From Erythroxylum novogranatense (Eukaryota > Streptophyta > Magnoliopsida > Malpighiales > Erythroxylaceae), in NCBI GenBank assembly GCA_029891385.1, contig CM057228.1, positions 20,546,309-20,610,308 of the forward strand: a stretch of DNA of 64,000 bases. Reading direction: 5' to 3'. The notes beneath the pieces are model-generated. The model worked only from the letters and a program-made list of their open reading frames with translations. It did not search any database and was not told where the DNA came from. The translations under genes and the position numbers were made by a program. Positions 1 to 11,559 of the stretch are shown here, in pieces (within the stretch, counting starts at the first letter, position 1; each line of letters starts with the position of its first letter).

Positions 1-1
1 C

Positions 2-1510
2 CTTTGGGACGTAATAGAGAACGGACCTTATACACCAGTAGATGAAGATGGAAATTTCATTCCAAGAGTCAGATGGACAGCTGACCAAAAGGCGAGAATA
101 CAACTGAACTCAAAGGCGAAGTTTTTCTTGACGTGTGCCTTAAGCAGGAGCGAGTATGACAAAGTCCACGGATGTGATACCACGAAGGAGATATGGGACA
201 CATTGTCTATCGCTCATGAAGGCACAAGCCAAGTTAAAGAATCTAAGATAAGTATTCTTGTGCACCAGTATGAACTTTTCAGGATGAAAGATGAAGAATC
301 TATTGATCAAATGTTTGGAAGATTTCAAACAATTGTCAATGGATTGAAAGCTCTTGGAAGAACATACAACAATCAAGACCATGTTCGAAAGATCTTAAGA
401 AGTCTTCCAAAGAGGTGGAGACCTAAAGTTCTATCAAGTGCAAGAAGCCAAAATTTGGCGTGCTAAAACTTGACAAGTTGCTTGGATCTTTGAAGATTCA
501 TGAAGTTGAACTCGATGCTGAAGACAAGCCCAAACGGGACAAGTCGATAGTGCTGAAGGCCGGACATAAGAATCACAAGACTCAAAGACGGAGGAAATCA
601 TCAAAAGCGTTAAAGATTGAAGAATCAAGGATGGCGACTCCACCAATCGAACCGAGTCAAGTGATGAAGATGACGAATTATCTTTATCTCCAAAAGATAA
701 AGGCGATGTGGAAGAAGAAGTCAAAGGAATCGGACTTTCAAAAGAATGGCAAAGATGAAGCCAAACCGGAGAAGTCATCTATCATTTGCTACGAGTGCAA
801 TCACCGACACTATAAGTCCGAATGTCCTACTCTAAAGAAGAAACCAAAGAAGAGTAGAAGGCAAGAAAAGTATGATGATGGCGTGGGAGGACCTAGATTC
901 ATCGAGAATCAGACATGAGGTTCGAGTCATCTGAACATGCAAACATCTGCCTAGTAGCTGAGGAAGATAGTGATGAGGAGGTAAAATCTGACTACGATAA
1001 TTTGCCTGATGCCTACTCAGAATTGTTAGAAGATTCTCATGCTATTCAGAAACAGTACAAACTGTTAAAGAAAAAGTATGCAAAAAATATTAGACATACT
1101 GAAGTAATAGAGAGAGAAAATGTCTGTCTAAAGAAGCAATTAGAGGAGAAAAATAAAGTCATAGACAGATCATAAGAGATTAATCAGCTTAAACTAAGAA
1201 TTAAGAATCTGTCAACTGATTTAGCTACCTTCATAGAGAGCACTAAGAAAATGAATGAGATGCTTGGAAAATGTAGACATCCGAGTGATAAAACCGGATT
1301 AGGGTTTACAGGTAACAAGACTCAGTCTCATAAATAACCTTTCGTACAAAAGAGAAGCCATAATAAATCTCGTTTTAATCAACATTTTAATTATATGCAT
1401 CAAAGAACTCATCATATGCATACTACTAACAATAAAGGACCCAAGAAAATTTGGGTACCAAAAAATAAAATAGTTTCTCCTGCAGATATCCTTCCTTGGA
1501 AAATACGACA
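2..1510 (+). pseudogene. copia gag, disrupted (UBN2 domain, zinc knuckle, coiled coil)
   Basis: The capsid/nucleocapsid part of element 1. The frame is open from base 2 to about 465, giving a UBN2-type gag domain (WDTL, then a VNGLKALG stretch and a LRSLP motif). A frameshift near 460 moves the reading to the ORF at 460-918, which holds the zinc knuckle at about 788-828. A second shift near 915 leads to an acidic and then coiled-coil-like segment (915-1175). A TAA at 1173-1175 and another at 1335-1337 interrupt that frame, which then runs on to about 1510 through a basic linker containing KKIWVPK. The knuckle reads C-X2-C-X3-H-X4-C, one residue short of the usual CCHC spacing. Non-functional. 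Confidence 0.85.
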
Positions 1511-1518
1511 AGCACCAT

Positions 1519-4500
1519 TGGTATTTAGACAGTGGATGCTCGCGACATATGACGGGAAAAAGGTCTATGTTCCTAGACTTTCAGTATAAGAAGGGAGGAT
1601 CGATAACTTTCGGAGACAACCAGTAGGGCAAGATTATTGGAATCGGTAAAATAGGTAAAGATTCCTTTGCATGCATAAATAATGTACTGCTTGTTGATGG
1701 TCTGAAGCATAACTTGATTAGCATCAGTCAATTGTGTGATTCTGGTTTCACAGTCACATTCAATCAAAATCTTTGCGAAGTCAGGAACAAAGATGGATCT
1801 ATACTTTTCTCTGCCAAGAGAAGAAACAATCTTTACAAAATTGATTTAGAAGATTTTCAAAGCCAAAATATTTCATGTTTTCTATCTTCCAAAGAAGAAA
1901 GACTAATCTGGCATAAAAAGCTAGGTCATGTCTCTTTTAAACATATTTCAAATTTGGCAAAGCATGATTTGGTAAGAGGATTGCCAAAAATAAGTTTTGA
2001 CAAAGAGTTTTTCTGTGAAAACTGTTTGAAAGGAAAACAAGTTAAAACTTCTTTTTCTTCTAAAAATTTTGTAACATCATCTAGACCTTTAGAATTGTTA
2101 CATATGGATTTATTTGGTCCAAACAGGAACATAAATCTTGGCCAGAAAGAAATATGGACTTGTTATTGTTGATGACTTTACTCGATTTTGTTGGATATTG
2201 TTTTTATCACACAAAGATGAATCTTTTAAGTGCTTTAGGACCTTATCCAGAAAGTTACAGAATGAAAAAGGAGTGTCTATAGCCAGTATTAGGAGTGACC
2301 ATGGTGGAGAGTTTGAGAATGAGAAGTTTAGGATATTCTGTGAGGAGAATGAAATTTTCCACAATTTCTCTGCTCCCAGGACTCCACAACAGAATGGAGT
2401 TGTTGAAAGGAAGAACAGGACGATTCAAGAGATGGCTAGGACTATGCTTTCCGAGATGAATCTTCCTAAGTATTTCTGGGCTGAAGCGATGAATACAGCA
2501 TGCTACATACAGAATAAAATTCTGTTGCGACCCATGTTGAAGAAGACTCTTTATGAGTTATGGAATGAAAGAAGACCAAATATATCTTACTTTCATCCAT
2601 TTGGGTGCAAATGCTCTATTCTGAATACAAACGAGCTGTTGGATAAATTCGATTCAAAGACCTATCCAGGAATCTTTCTAGGCTACTCATAATCGTCTAA
2701 GGCATTTCGAGTGTACAACCTTATTTCAAAAACAGTTGAGGAGATCATCCATGTCAAGTTTGATAATAGTTCCCAACCCCATAAGGAAGATGACATGGAG
2801 AGTGAAGGTCCTTCAAAGAACTTAGATGATAGAATAGAAACTTCTTCATCAAGAACTCAAGTAGACAAAATTGAAGATATTCCAGAAACTATCGGACTAA
2901 AAAGAAACTGGAAATATAAAAGTTCTCATCCAGAAGAGTTGATTATCGGAGAGACCTCAGAAGGAGTTAGAACAAGGTCCAGATTCAGAAGAGAAGCTAA
3001 TGTGGCTTTTATCTCTGAAATAGAACCTAAGAAGATTGAGGAAGCTCTTCGAGACGAAGCTTGGGTGTTAGCCATACAAGAGGAGCTGAATCAATTTACT
3101 AGGAATAATGTGTGGTCCTTATTTCCGAAACCCCCTAAGAAATCTATTATAGGAACTAGATGGGTCTTTAAGAATAAGTTAGATGAATCAGGAAGAGTAA
3201 GTCGAAATAAGGCTAGATTAGTAGCACAAGGTTATAATCAGCAAGAAGGAATAGACTACAATGAGACATATGCTCCAGTAACAAGACTTGAAGCCATTAG
3301 GATATTGCTGGCATATGTAGTCTGTCATAATATAAAGCTGTTTTAGATAGATGTAAAGAGTGCCTTTCTGAATGGTTTTATAGACGAAGAGGTGTATGTT
3401 AAGCAACCACCTAGTTTCGAGGATGTTAAGAATCCAGACCATGTCTATAGACTTCATAAAGCCTTATACGGCCTGAAGCAAGCTCCTAGAGCTTGGTATA
3501 ATCGTCTAAGTACTTTTCTCTTAGAGAATGGTTTTAGTAGAAGTCAAGTTGATAAGACGCTCTTTAGGAAGAATTTTTAGAATGATTTTATTTTAGTTCA
3601 GATTTATGTTGATGATATTATTTTTGGTGCTGCTTCAAACAAGCTATGCATGAAGTTTGAGAGTCTAATAAAGAAAGAGTTTGAAATGAGCATGATGGGT
3701 GAATTAAAGTTCTTTCTTGGGTTGCAAGTTAAGCAAACCGAAGAGAAAATTTTTATTCATCAACAAAAGTACGTGAAAGAATTGTTGCTCAAGTTTGATA
3801 TGAATAATGTGAAGCCTATGGCGACTCCGATGCACCCTTCAAACTTTTTGTACAAAGATGAACTTGGTAAGAAGGTGGATCAAACCCTATATAAAGGGAT
3901 GATCGGTTCTTTACTGTATCTTACAGCAAGTAGACCTGATATTTTGTTCAGTGTATGCTTGTGTGCAAGATTTCAGGCCGATCCTAGAGAATCTCATTTT
4001 ATCGTTGTTAAAAGAATTATGAGATATCTTGCAGGTACTACTGATCTTTGCTTAATGTTTGAGAAAGGTAAAGATTTCAGGTTAATCGGATATTGCGACG
4101 CGGACTATGCCGGAGATAGAATCGAAAGAAAGAGCACAAGTGGAGGATGTCACTTTCTTGGCACAAACCTAGTTTCCTGGTCAAGTAAGAGACAAAGTTC
4201 GATAGCTCTATCAACTGTCGAAGCAGAGTATATGGCTGCCGCAAGCTGTTGTTCACAGACGTTGTGGATCAAATATCAACTTGAAGACTATTTAGTTCGA
4301 GAAGAAGAGATTCCAATCTACTGCGATAACACAAGTGCAATTAATCTGTCGAAGAATCAGATTCAGCATTCTAGAGTGAAACACATCGAAGTCTGACACC
4401 ACTTCTTGAGAGACTATGTTCAGAGGAAGGTGGTTAAGCTACAGTTCATTGAAACAGAGTCTCTGTGGGCAGAAATCTTCACCAAACCATTAAGTGAAGA

Positions 4501-4561
4501 ACGTTTCCAGAAGATCAGACGCAACCTTAACATGGTCATGTTAAGCGAACAGGCAGGCTAA
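1519..4561 (+). pseudogene. copia pol, disrupted (protease-integrase-RT-RNase H)
   Basis: Protease begins with WYLDSGCSRHMTG at 1519, the copia active site. The same frame then has a TAG (lysine expected) and continues into the GAG-pre-integrase domain (WHKKLGH) and integrase start (HMDLFGP). A frameshift near 2140 leads to the rest of the integrase, with SDHGGEF and VVERKNR supplying the later catalytic Asp and Glu. In-frame stops follow at 2690-2692, 3344-3346, 3578-3580 and 4394-4396. RT shows [20 protein letters not shown] and the YVDD box at about 3604. RNase H shows DADYAGD, EAEYMAA and YCDNTSA. The tail ends with IFTKPL at a TAA. Catalytic residues are still readable, but the frame is broken at least six times. 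Confidence 0.92.
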
Positions 4562-4681
4562 AGGGACGTCAAAATTAACGGCGTCAGGAACAGTGAGTTA
4601 CAGCTGGTAACTTCTCTGACAAGGAAATTTTATAGGGAAACGCCTCACGATCTTCAGAATCCCTATGATTTTAGAATACGC

Positions 4682-7143
4682 GTGATAAGACCCTTCAAGT
4701 TGCCTGAAGTTGATATCATTGCGGTTATTCTCATATCTAGACGGTTCATCTTGTTCTCAAATTCTATCAATCATCCTACCCTAGAAGAAAAGCTTACCAG
4801 AGACAATTTTTGTTCTGAAACAATGGAAGCAGCTATGATATTCGGAAGACATGTGGATTTCGAGTCACTAAGGAGGGATGGTATGGACGTAGAACCTGAG
4901 ATTGAAAGAGCTGGTTGGAGGAATTTCTTCCAGGTACGAGAACCAGTCTACACCAATGAGGTTTTCGATTTTTAAAAAACGCTCAACTTGTAGACAACAC
5001 TATTGTATCATCGATGAGCGGTATAACATTGTTGTGACTAAGGAGCTGATAAGGAAGGTGACCGATTGTCCATCGGTTGGTGAGACTTTGTCAACTAAAG
5101 CTAAATGGATGACAATGGTCAATATGAAGGAAGAAGATGTTAGCAAACAGTTATATGGAGTGAACGACCCTTCGAAGAGAAAGACGTCAAGTCTGGTCCC
5201 AAAAGCTAGGGTTCTCCATGCGATTCTGTTTAATTGCATCTTACCCAGAGTAGGTTCCAGACATTTGGTGACTACCCTGGATGAACAATGCCTGTTCTAC
5301 CTGCTGAATTGCAATCCTGTCGATTTACCCTTCTTAATCTTCCATTATATGATTAAGGGGATGAAGGATACAAACAGTTATCCTTACGACATGCTTCTTA
5401 CAAGGATTTTTAAGGAATCCGGAGTCCTTCTACACAAAGGAAATAGAAGTATTGTACCAGTTAAGAGTACTATTGACTCAATCACCATACGACGAATGGG
5501 TCTGAGGACAGTGATTAAAGAAGAAGCCGATTCTTCAAGGAGAACAAGAACTGAGGGGGAGCGTGTATCGAAGAAGTCTCCCGCTTCAAGTCTCCGAACT
5601 CAAGTGAGTATAAGATCGCCTGCGGATGAAATAAGAAGAATGACAGGAAGACCGCTGATAAAACGAGCAAGTTCTCAAATTGAAGTAAGTCTACCTCGAA
5701 GGACAGAAGAAGGTGCGCCAAAAAGACGAAGAGAAAGTCTTTTAAGTGAAGTTACGAAGAAGGCGAAGAGATCATTGAGGATTCGGACTCTAAGGCAACA
5801 AGAAGAGAAGAACGCCAGAAAACAGAGTCAGGAACAAACTCCTCAATCTCGTGCACCTAAAGCGACAAGGTCGTTAGTTTCTATTCTGGAAGAGGATACA
5901 GCCAGAAAAGCCAAAGAGACTGAAAAGAAGAGAAAAACATAATCTGAAAGAGAAAAATATCAAGTACAGAAATCTTCAAGACTGACTGAAGCAGAAGACA
6001 AGACTAAGAAGATTAGTCGGAAGAAGACCGTGTCAACTGCTGGGGAGGTTAGTCGAAAGAAAGAAACATTTGATGCTACTCAAAAAGAAAAAGAAACTGA
6101 GCAGAGCAGAGTTTAGGAAATCCCCATTGCTCAACAAGAGGAACCAGTAGAGCAAAGTCTGGTTCAGAAGAATCCTATTGAAGCTCAACCAGAGGCAACA
6201 GCAGAATCAGACTCGGATCAAGAATAGCCTGATGAACCTGATGAACCTTGTCTGATGGTATACAACTATCATAAGTTTTTGAAAAAACATAAGCTGAAGA
6301 TCAGAATGGTTGATTTTGTTACCAGGAAAACTGCTATCGCCATCGGTAGTCAACCAATGAAGAAGACAGTGGCTCTCGTACAACCTATGTCAATAAATAG
6401 TGACACATAGGACTTACTGAAAGAAGATGAAAAGATGTTCTACGATGCTTTGAGGGATGCTGCTACGAAGCCATACCCTACAAAAATTCCCAGCAAACCG
6501 TGTATTATTTTTCCGATCACAGAAAACATGGAAATAAAGGTTGTACTGGATATCCAGCCAAGATATCCTTTGGATTTGACTAAGGGGAAGTCGAAACTAT
6601 TTCCTGAAGAAGTTTGTGATGATCTGTCCGCAGATCAGATTGAAGAAGAAGTGCGTAGAATTGATGATGCATGCGCTTCAAATGAGAATGAAGATGGAGC
6701 TAGTTGTAGTTATACGGATAGATATGAAGACTGTCCAGTGGGGGAAGAGTTATCACAGGGACGTTTATAGAATTCCTTGTTCAGACAGTTTTGCATATTA
6801 GACCTTTATCTGATACAATGTCTATTCAAGCAGAAGCATTACCCCTGCAAGGAAGGCAGTTGCTGATGCTACATGCCCCGTTTGACTTAGATCTTCCTGA
6901 ATATGATACATTTATTCGTCCACCAACTATTGAGATCAATGATGAATACATCCCTACCTCTGATGCTTATATACTACGACAATTTCGTTCACTGCTCCCT
7001 CAGCAGATGTTGATCAATCCTCCTCACCGTTGGACTCACAAGCTGAAATCAGCAAATTACGTGATGAAGTCAACGAGATCAAGGAGATAATGAATGATTT
7101 AAAGAAGATGATGACAGAATTGCTGAAGAGCCATCATCGTTAA
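4682..7143 (+). pseudogene. third (env-position) ORF of SIRE-like element, disrupted
   Basis: Between RNase H and the 3' LTR lies about 2.4 kb of decayed coding sequence. It starts near 4682 and shifts frame near 4975 and again near 5030. The conserved part (about 4850-5420; GWRNFFQVREP, then LDEQCLFYLLN and FHYMIKGM) resembles the 'putative plant transposon protein' domain of plant retroelement extra ORFs. It is followed by a very basic, Lys/Arg/Glu/Ser-rich stretch to about 6230, stops at 5940, 6114, 6225 and 6408, an acidic tail, a shift near 6970 and a C-terminal heptad-like helix (LRDEVNEIKEIMNDLKK) ending in TAA. SIRE-type elements are known for an 'env-like' ORF here. I see no clear transmembrane segment, so envelope function is not supported by this copy. 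Confidence 0.7.
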
Positions 7144-7350
7144 TCATTTTTTATTATAACAAATAGGGGGAGAAGAGAATGAACAAGGGGAGAAGAGAAT
7201 TAGCAGAAGAGAAGAGGATGTTCAGAAAAGAAGGTGTGACTGAAGCAGACGAAGAAAGAAAGAAGTCAAAGAAGAAGTTTTGAAGATAAGTTTTTTGTTG
7301 TTCTTTTCAAAACATTGTATTTTGTTTTCTTTTGTATATAATTTGTTATC

Positions 7351-7368
7351 ATCAAAAATGGGGAGATT
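7351..7368 (+). promoter_or_regulatory. polypurine tract of element 1
   Basis: The run AAAAATGGGGAGAT lies directly before the TGTTAAGTCC start of the 3' LTR, the position of the plus-strand primer. A related purine motif (AGGGGGAGAAGAGAAT, then AAGGGGAGAAGAGAAT) is repeated in tandem at about 7163-7200 and may be a decayed additional tract. Confidence 0.65.
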
Positions 7369-8271
7369 GTTAAGTCCAAATGACTTTACTTAGATATGAT
7401 TTTGATGTATAACAAAGAGAATCAATAAAAAGAAGAAGTCATACAGACAAAATCAGACATACAGACGAAGTGAGACATATAGATGAAGTCAGAAAAACAG
7501 ACGAAGTCACACAGACGAACAAATGCAAACATGACGCCTTGAAATGTAAAAGCGAGCGAGACTCGACGGCGAAACACGGACAATAAAAAAATACAGACGG
7601 AGAAAAGCAGATGCGAAATTGAAAGAAGACGAAGGAGTCGATTCGAGTTAGTTCTGTAACTCAATCGATTAACCGTTTCTTTAAAGATTCAAGAAACAAG
7701 AATCAAGAAGCAGTTAGAGACGAAGGCTATAAATACAAGTCGAAGTCGAAGATTGCAAAGTTAGCAAAAAAGTTGAAAAGTCGAGTTAAAAAGTTGAATA
7801 ATTGAGAAGTTAGCAGATTTACATCTACATCATCGTAAAAGCATTATGTTCAATTTAGCTGAGAGCTATCTTACTGTAACAAGTTTTCAAACACTTATCT
7901 GAGAGAAAGTAGTGCAGATAGCCTGCAGAGGCTAAATATGAAAGAATACTGATTGTAGAGACTTGAAGAGGCTCGCAAAGAATACTTGTAACGTTTAAAG
8001 AGATAGTGGAAATCTCAGAAAGAACTCTGAGGACTGGACGTAGCTCACGGTTTGGGGTGAACCAGGATAAATCGCTGTGTCAACTACTCTCACTCTATCT
8101 CTATTTTAGATTCAAGTTTTATCAGTACTTAATCAGTAAACAAAGTTTTCAAAAGTTTTGATTAATTAGAATCTATTTGAAGTTCTGTAAAGAATTTTAT
8201 TTCTAACAAACAGTTTTGAAAGATTTTTTTTCAAAAAGGAGAATACAGAATTCAACCCCCCTTCTCGTGCA
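7369..8271 (+). repeat. 3' LTR of element 1 (about 903 bp)
   Basis: Begins TGTTAAGTCCAAATGAC immediately after the polypurine tract. It contains the CTCTGAGGACTGGACGTAG...GGTGAACC segment common in the U5 part of SIRE-type LTRs and ends TTCAACCCCCCTTCTCGTGCA. The TG start and CA end fit LTR rules; the exact 3' base is inferred without the 5' LTR to compare. Confidence 0.75.
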
Positions 8272-9215
8272 TTCTATATTGTCTTTTAAGTATTGTATTA
8301 ACGTAATCACATCACGCCACTGCCAACTCCTACTTCTGTCTTTATGCTTTCCTTCCTTTCTACTGATTCCTCCTTTCTTGGTCCACATCCCATACAAGCC
8401 ACTCCTAGATGCCCAACACACTGTTTTTTTTTATATTTTTGCTGTTGTCTTCTTCCTTTCACGCAGACCAGCTCCTTCCATTTGGTTGTTTCTTCAAGTT
8501 ACTCACAAGCCAATCACACACACACAGCTCACATATTCCACTCACCAGCTGCCAACGTTACACACCTTTACACTCACACAATGCCACAGCCTTCCTTTTT
8601 TTTCAGCCCACTTACGTACACCTCTCACACACCACACATTTCTCTTTAATTTATGTAACTAATTTTTCCTCCATTGGTCCACTAAGCTCCTTTCTATCTG
8701 CTTTTTCTTCTTCCCCTTACACATTCATGCAGCTCACCAATGCACCTCACAAGCCACTATCTTTTGTTCCCTTCCATCTATACTGATGTGACAAATAAAT
8801 TCCTTGGAAAAAACCCCTTCAACTTGCAAGCTTCGTTGTTATTAATTTGCCACACATCTCATAACTAGGATCCAAGCCACACAGCCACGCAGCTCTCATG
8901 GTTCTGTTTCACTCTTCTACCCACGCAGCCCATAAACACACTTTCTTTTTATTTTTTTCTTTTGCTTCTCTTTAATTTCTTTAATGCGCTTTTCTTTAAT
9001 TACTTCAAATAACCTACAAACGAAATACAAATAATGTAGCATCAATTGTCTAAAAATTAACTTATCACGGTTAAACCAAAACATGACAATTTTTGCCCCT
9101 ATAAACTCAAATTAAATATAAGGCACAATAATTCAAATAATTATCAAATAAAGCTATAAAGACCAATGTTAGTGACAGAAACCTATCCAAATGAGATGAA
9201 AATATATAAAAACAA
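8272..9215. other. spacer with strong pyrimidine skew; no gene seen
   Basis: About 8310-8990 is unusually rich in C and T on the plus strand, with CACACA runs and TTTCTTTT tracts, so overlapping frames look open by composition only. From 9000 it turns AT-rich. No copy of the Tat-like LTR seen at 17850 is recognisable here, although its 3' LTR would be expected in this interval. Confidence 0.5.
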
Positions 9216-11363
9216 ATGAGTTTGTCAGCGAGTGACCGAAAAGATGGTCGAGTCGTTGAAAAGCCACCGAGCGACCAATCGACGATGACCGAAAGGGAAT
9301 TGAACCGATCGATCATAAAAAATAGCATCCCTTCGTCCTGGGGACCCAGGTTGGCCTGGAAGAACAAGCGAATATATAGCAACATGGGAGGCTATTTCGC
9401 TGTTTCAGACAGCTTTTTCTCGATCGGTGGTATGAGGCTTCCATATGTCCCGATCATTGATGAGGTATGCTGTGCTTATGAATTGATGCCGAGCCAGATC
9501 CCTCCGAATGGTTAGAGGTTCATTAACGGTCTCGCCCTGCTGTGCCATCATTTCAGGTGTCCCCCATCGATTGGTATTCTGCGACACTTTTTAAGGATGA
9601 ATCAAAGCTCAATCACTGGGGTCGGGATCCCTCATTTCCAGTATAAAGACACAAAGTATCGTCCTGTTAGAACAGCTTCGTCAATCAAGGCCTAAAGGAC
9701 GAAGTACTTCTTTGTGAGGCCCTCGGGATCTACCTTTGAGTCCAGGCCGTGGAGGTATCCCCTGGCCGAGCAATGGAACGACACTTCTAGTTTGTCCTTT
9801 ACTAGAAAGGAATCTGAAGTGATCTACCGAATTAAGGCGCTCGGTCGGTATGCTTTCGACCGTCTTATTCTGGGGTATCGTGGAGGGGCATCAGCCAATG
9901 CCTTTTTAATTAACCCCCCACCTTGGATTAACGGGCTAGAAGAAGAAACTGCCCCTTCTGGTTGACTCCTCATAGTTTAAATGCCTTTTTTCATGAATAT
10001 TAGTTTTGATTTATAACCTGCTTCTATAATTGTGCAGCCATGGTGAAACTCAAGAATCTCACCTCGCCCTTCGATTCTCCCAAGTCCAAAAGCCAGCGCA
10101 AAGTCGCTAGACCTTCCTTGAAGATGAAGGAGCGAAGCAAGAAGTTGGAGGTCAGCAAAGATATCGCTTAACCGACTGCACCTGATGAGTCCACAGCGCT
10201 GTTGACCCGATCGGCTGATGATGACCGAGCGGTTATGGAAGAAGAGGTGGAACGACCACTCAAGAGAAAGAGGACTGCTCAGAATGTTGAACGGTCGCCC
10301 CGCCATTTGGACAAAGGTAAGGAGAAGGAGCAAGTGCCCAGCTCCGAAGAGTGGGTATCCACAATCAGTCTAAATAAGACTGCATCACTTAGGGACACCA
10401 ATGTGGCTCTTCATGTTGCCCGAAAAGTTGTCCCTCCTGCAGACGAAGAATTTTTGGATTCATTAGGCGACAAGGAGATGATGGCTGGTCTTGTGCGCGG
10501 CTTGGCCGAGGTAATCTCCACCACCCATCTCTTTTTTTTTTAACAAAGTTCTTCATCTTAGAATCTGGCGGTCGCCTCTGGAATGTACCAGCGTATTGAT
10601 CGGCTCGCTGAAATCACCCAATCGATGGACCAAGAGATTAAAGATCTTCTTAGCCAGGTTACCATTTTGAGGATTCAACTTTCAGAGATGGAGGAGGAGA
10701 AGAACAGAGCGGTTGCATCAAGGGATAAGGTGGAGGAGGAGAAGAATAGAGCGGTTGTTTCAAGGGACGAGTGGGAGAAAGAGTACCGAGCATTGCAACT
10801 CGATAATAAGGGCATGAGGGAAGAAGTTCTCAATGCCAACGCTAAAGCCAATATGGAAAAAGAGCTCCGTTTGAGAGTCCTCCATGACTGCCAAGAAGCG
10901 TTGCTGCGTAAAGTAAGGGCTGAGAACAAATTGCTTGAGCTACAAAGTTCTGTCAAATAACAGAGGGTCGAGGCAATCAAACGATGGAAAAAGCGGTTTT
11001 TAAATGATGAATACAAAGAATTTGCTTGCGATTTGGCTCTTTCCATCCTGAGAAATTGCCATGGCGCTCTTCCCTGATGGGTCGGAGGGTCCTTCGTTCG
11101 AGGACTTTGTCGAGCCAATGCTTCCCTCAGAACTCAGCCTTTCACTCGAGGAGGTAAAGGAGATAGCTGAGAAAGAAGAAGAGACATTATCAGATGAGCT
11201 GCTAGACCTTAGTTCAGATGAGGAAGAAGAGCGAGCTCACGAGGGTGTCTCTCTAGCTGTTCCCTCAGACCCTGATCATGTCTTGGCTGCATTGCCAACC
11301 CCTAGAACTACTCCTACCGATCTAGCTATTGGTTCTTCTCCCCCTACTAAGGGGCCAAAGTGA
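9216..11363 (+). pseudogene. opposite-strand extra gene of the Tat-like element, three apparent exons
   Basis: Runs against the direction of gag-pol. Exon 1 (9216-9960; real ATG) resembles the 'putative gypsy type transposon' family (Transposase_28-like; MPSQIPPNG, RHFLRMNQ, PLAEQWND). Exon 2 (10038-10510) is basic with nuclear-signal-like RKVARPSLKMK and LKRKR. Exon 3 (10562-11363) is a long coiled coil (MEEEKNRAVASRDKVEEEK) with an acidic tail. Two GT...AG intervals separate them: 9961-10037 (77 bp, phase 1, restores frame) and 10511-10561 (51 bp, pyrimidine-rich end, frame kept). Stops at 9513, 9693, 10169 and 10958 and a frameshift near 11055 break it. Antisense extra ORFs between pol and 3' LTR are known from Tat-lineage elements; the function is unknown. 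Splicing is inferred from sequence only. Confidence 0.7.
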
Positions 11364-11559
11364 CGTATGTAATAGGACCTCCAAAGCTCATCTGGTCGGG
11401 CTTGTGACCAGAGCAAATATATGAAGAAATGAAACCTCTCTTTTTTTTATCCTCCATTGTCTTCTTTATTCGTATAGGAGATTGTTTTTTCAAATAATTG
11501 GCAGTGAACGAGTGCGTTCAATTCACATTGATCAGTAGTGGGGTTCAAAAGAATCGTGG

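Larger units (their letters stand above)
1..8271 (+). mobile_element. SIRE-like Ty1/copia LTR retrotransposon (element 1), 5' end outside window
   Basis: Seen: in order, a UBN2-like gag, zinc knuckle, aspartic protease, GAG-pre-integrase, integrase core, copia RT, RNase H, a long extra ORF, a purine-rich tract and one LTR. Integrase before RT defines Ty1/copia. A third ORF after RNase H and an LTR starting TGTTAAGTCC and ending near TTCAACCCCCC are typical of the SIRE/Maximus group. The 5' LTR, PBS and gag start lie before base 1. Many in-frame stops and several frameshifts show it cannot make its proteins. No target-site duplication can be tested because the left end is missing; the five bases after the LTR are TTCTA. 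Confidence 0.9.

Noticed and set aside
8216..8786. Several plus-strand frames of 100-148 codons
   Set aside because: Low-complexity Ser/Thr/His/Phe-rich output of the pyrimidine block; three overlapping phases.
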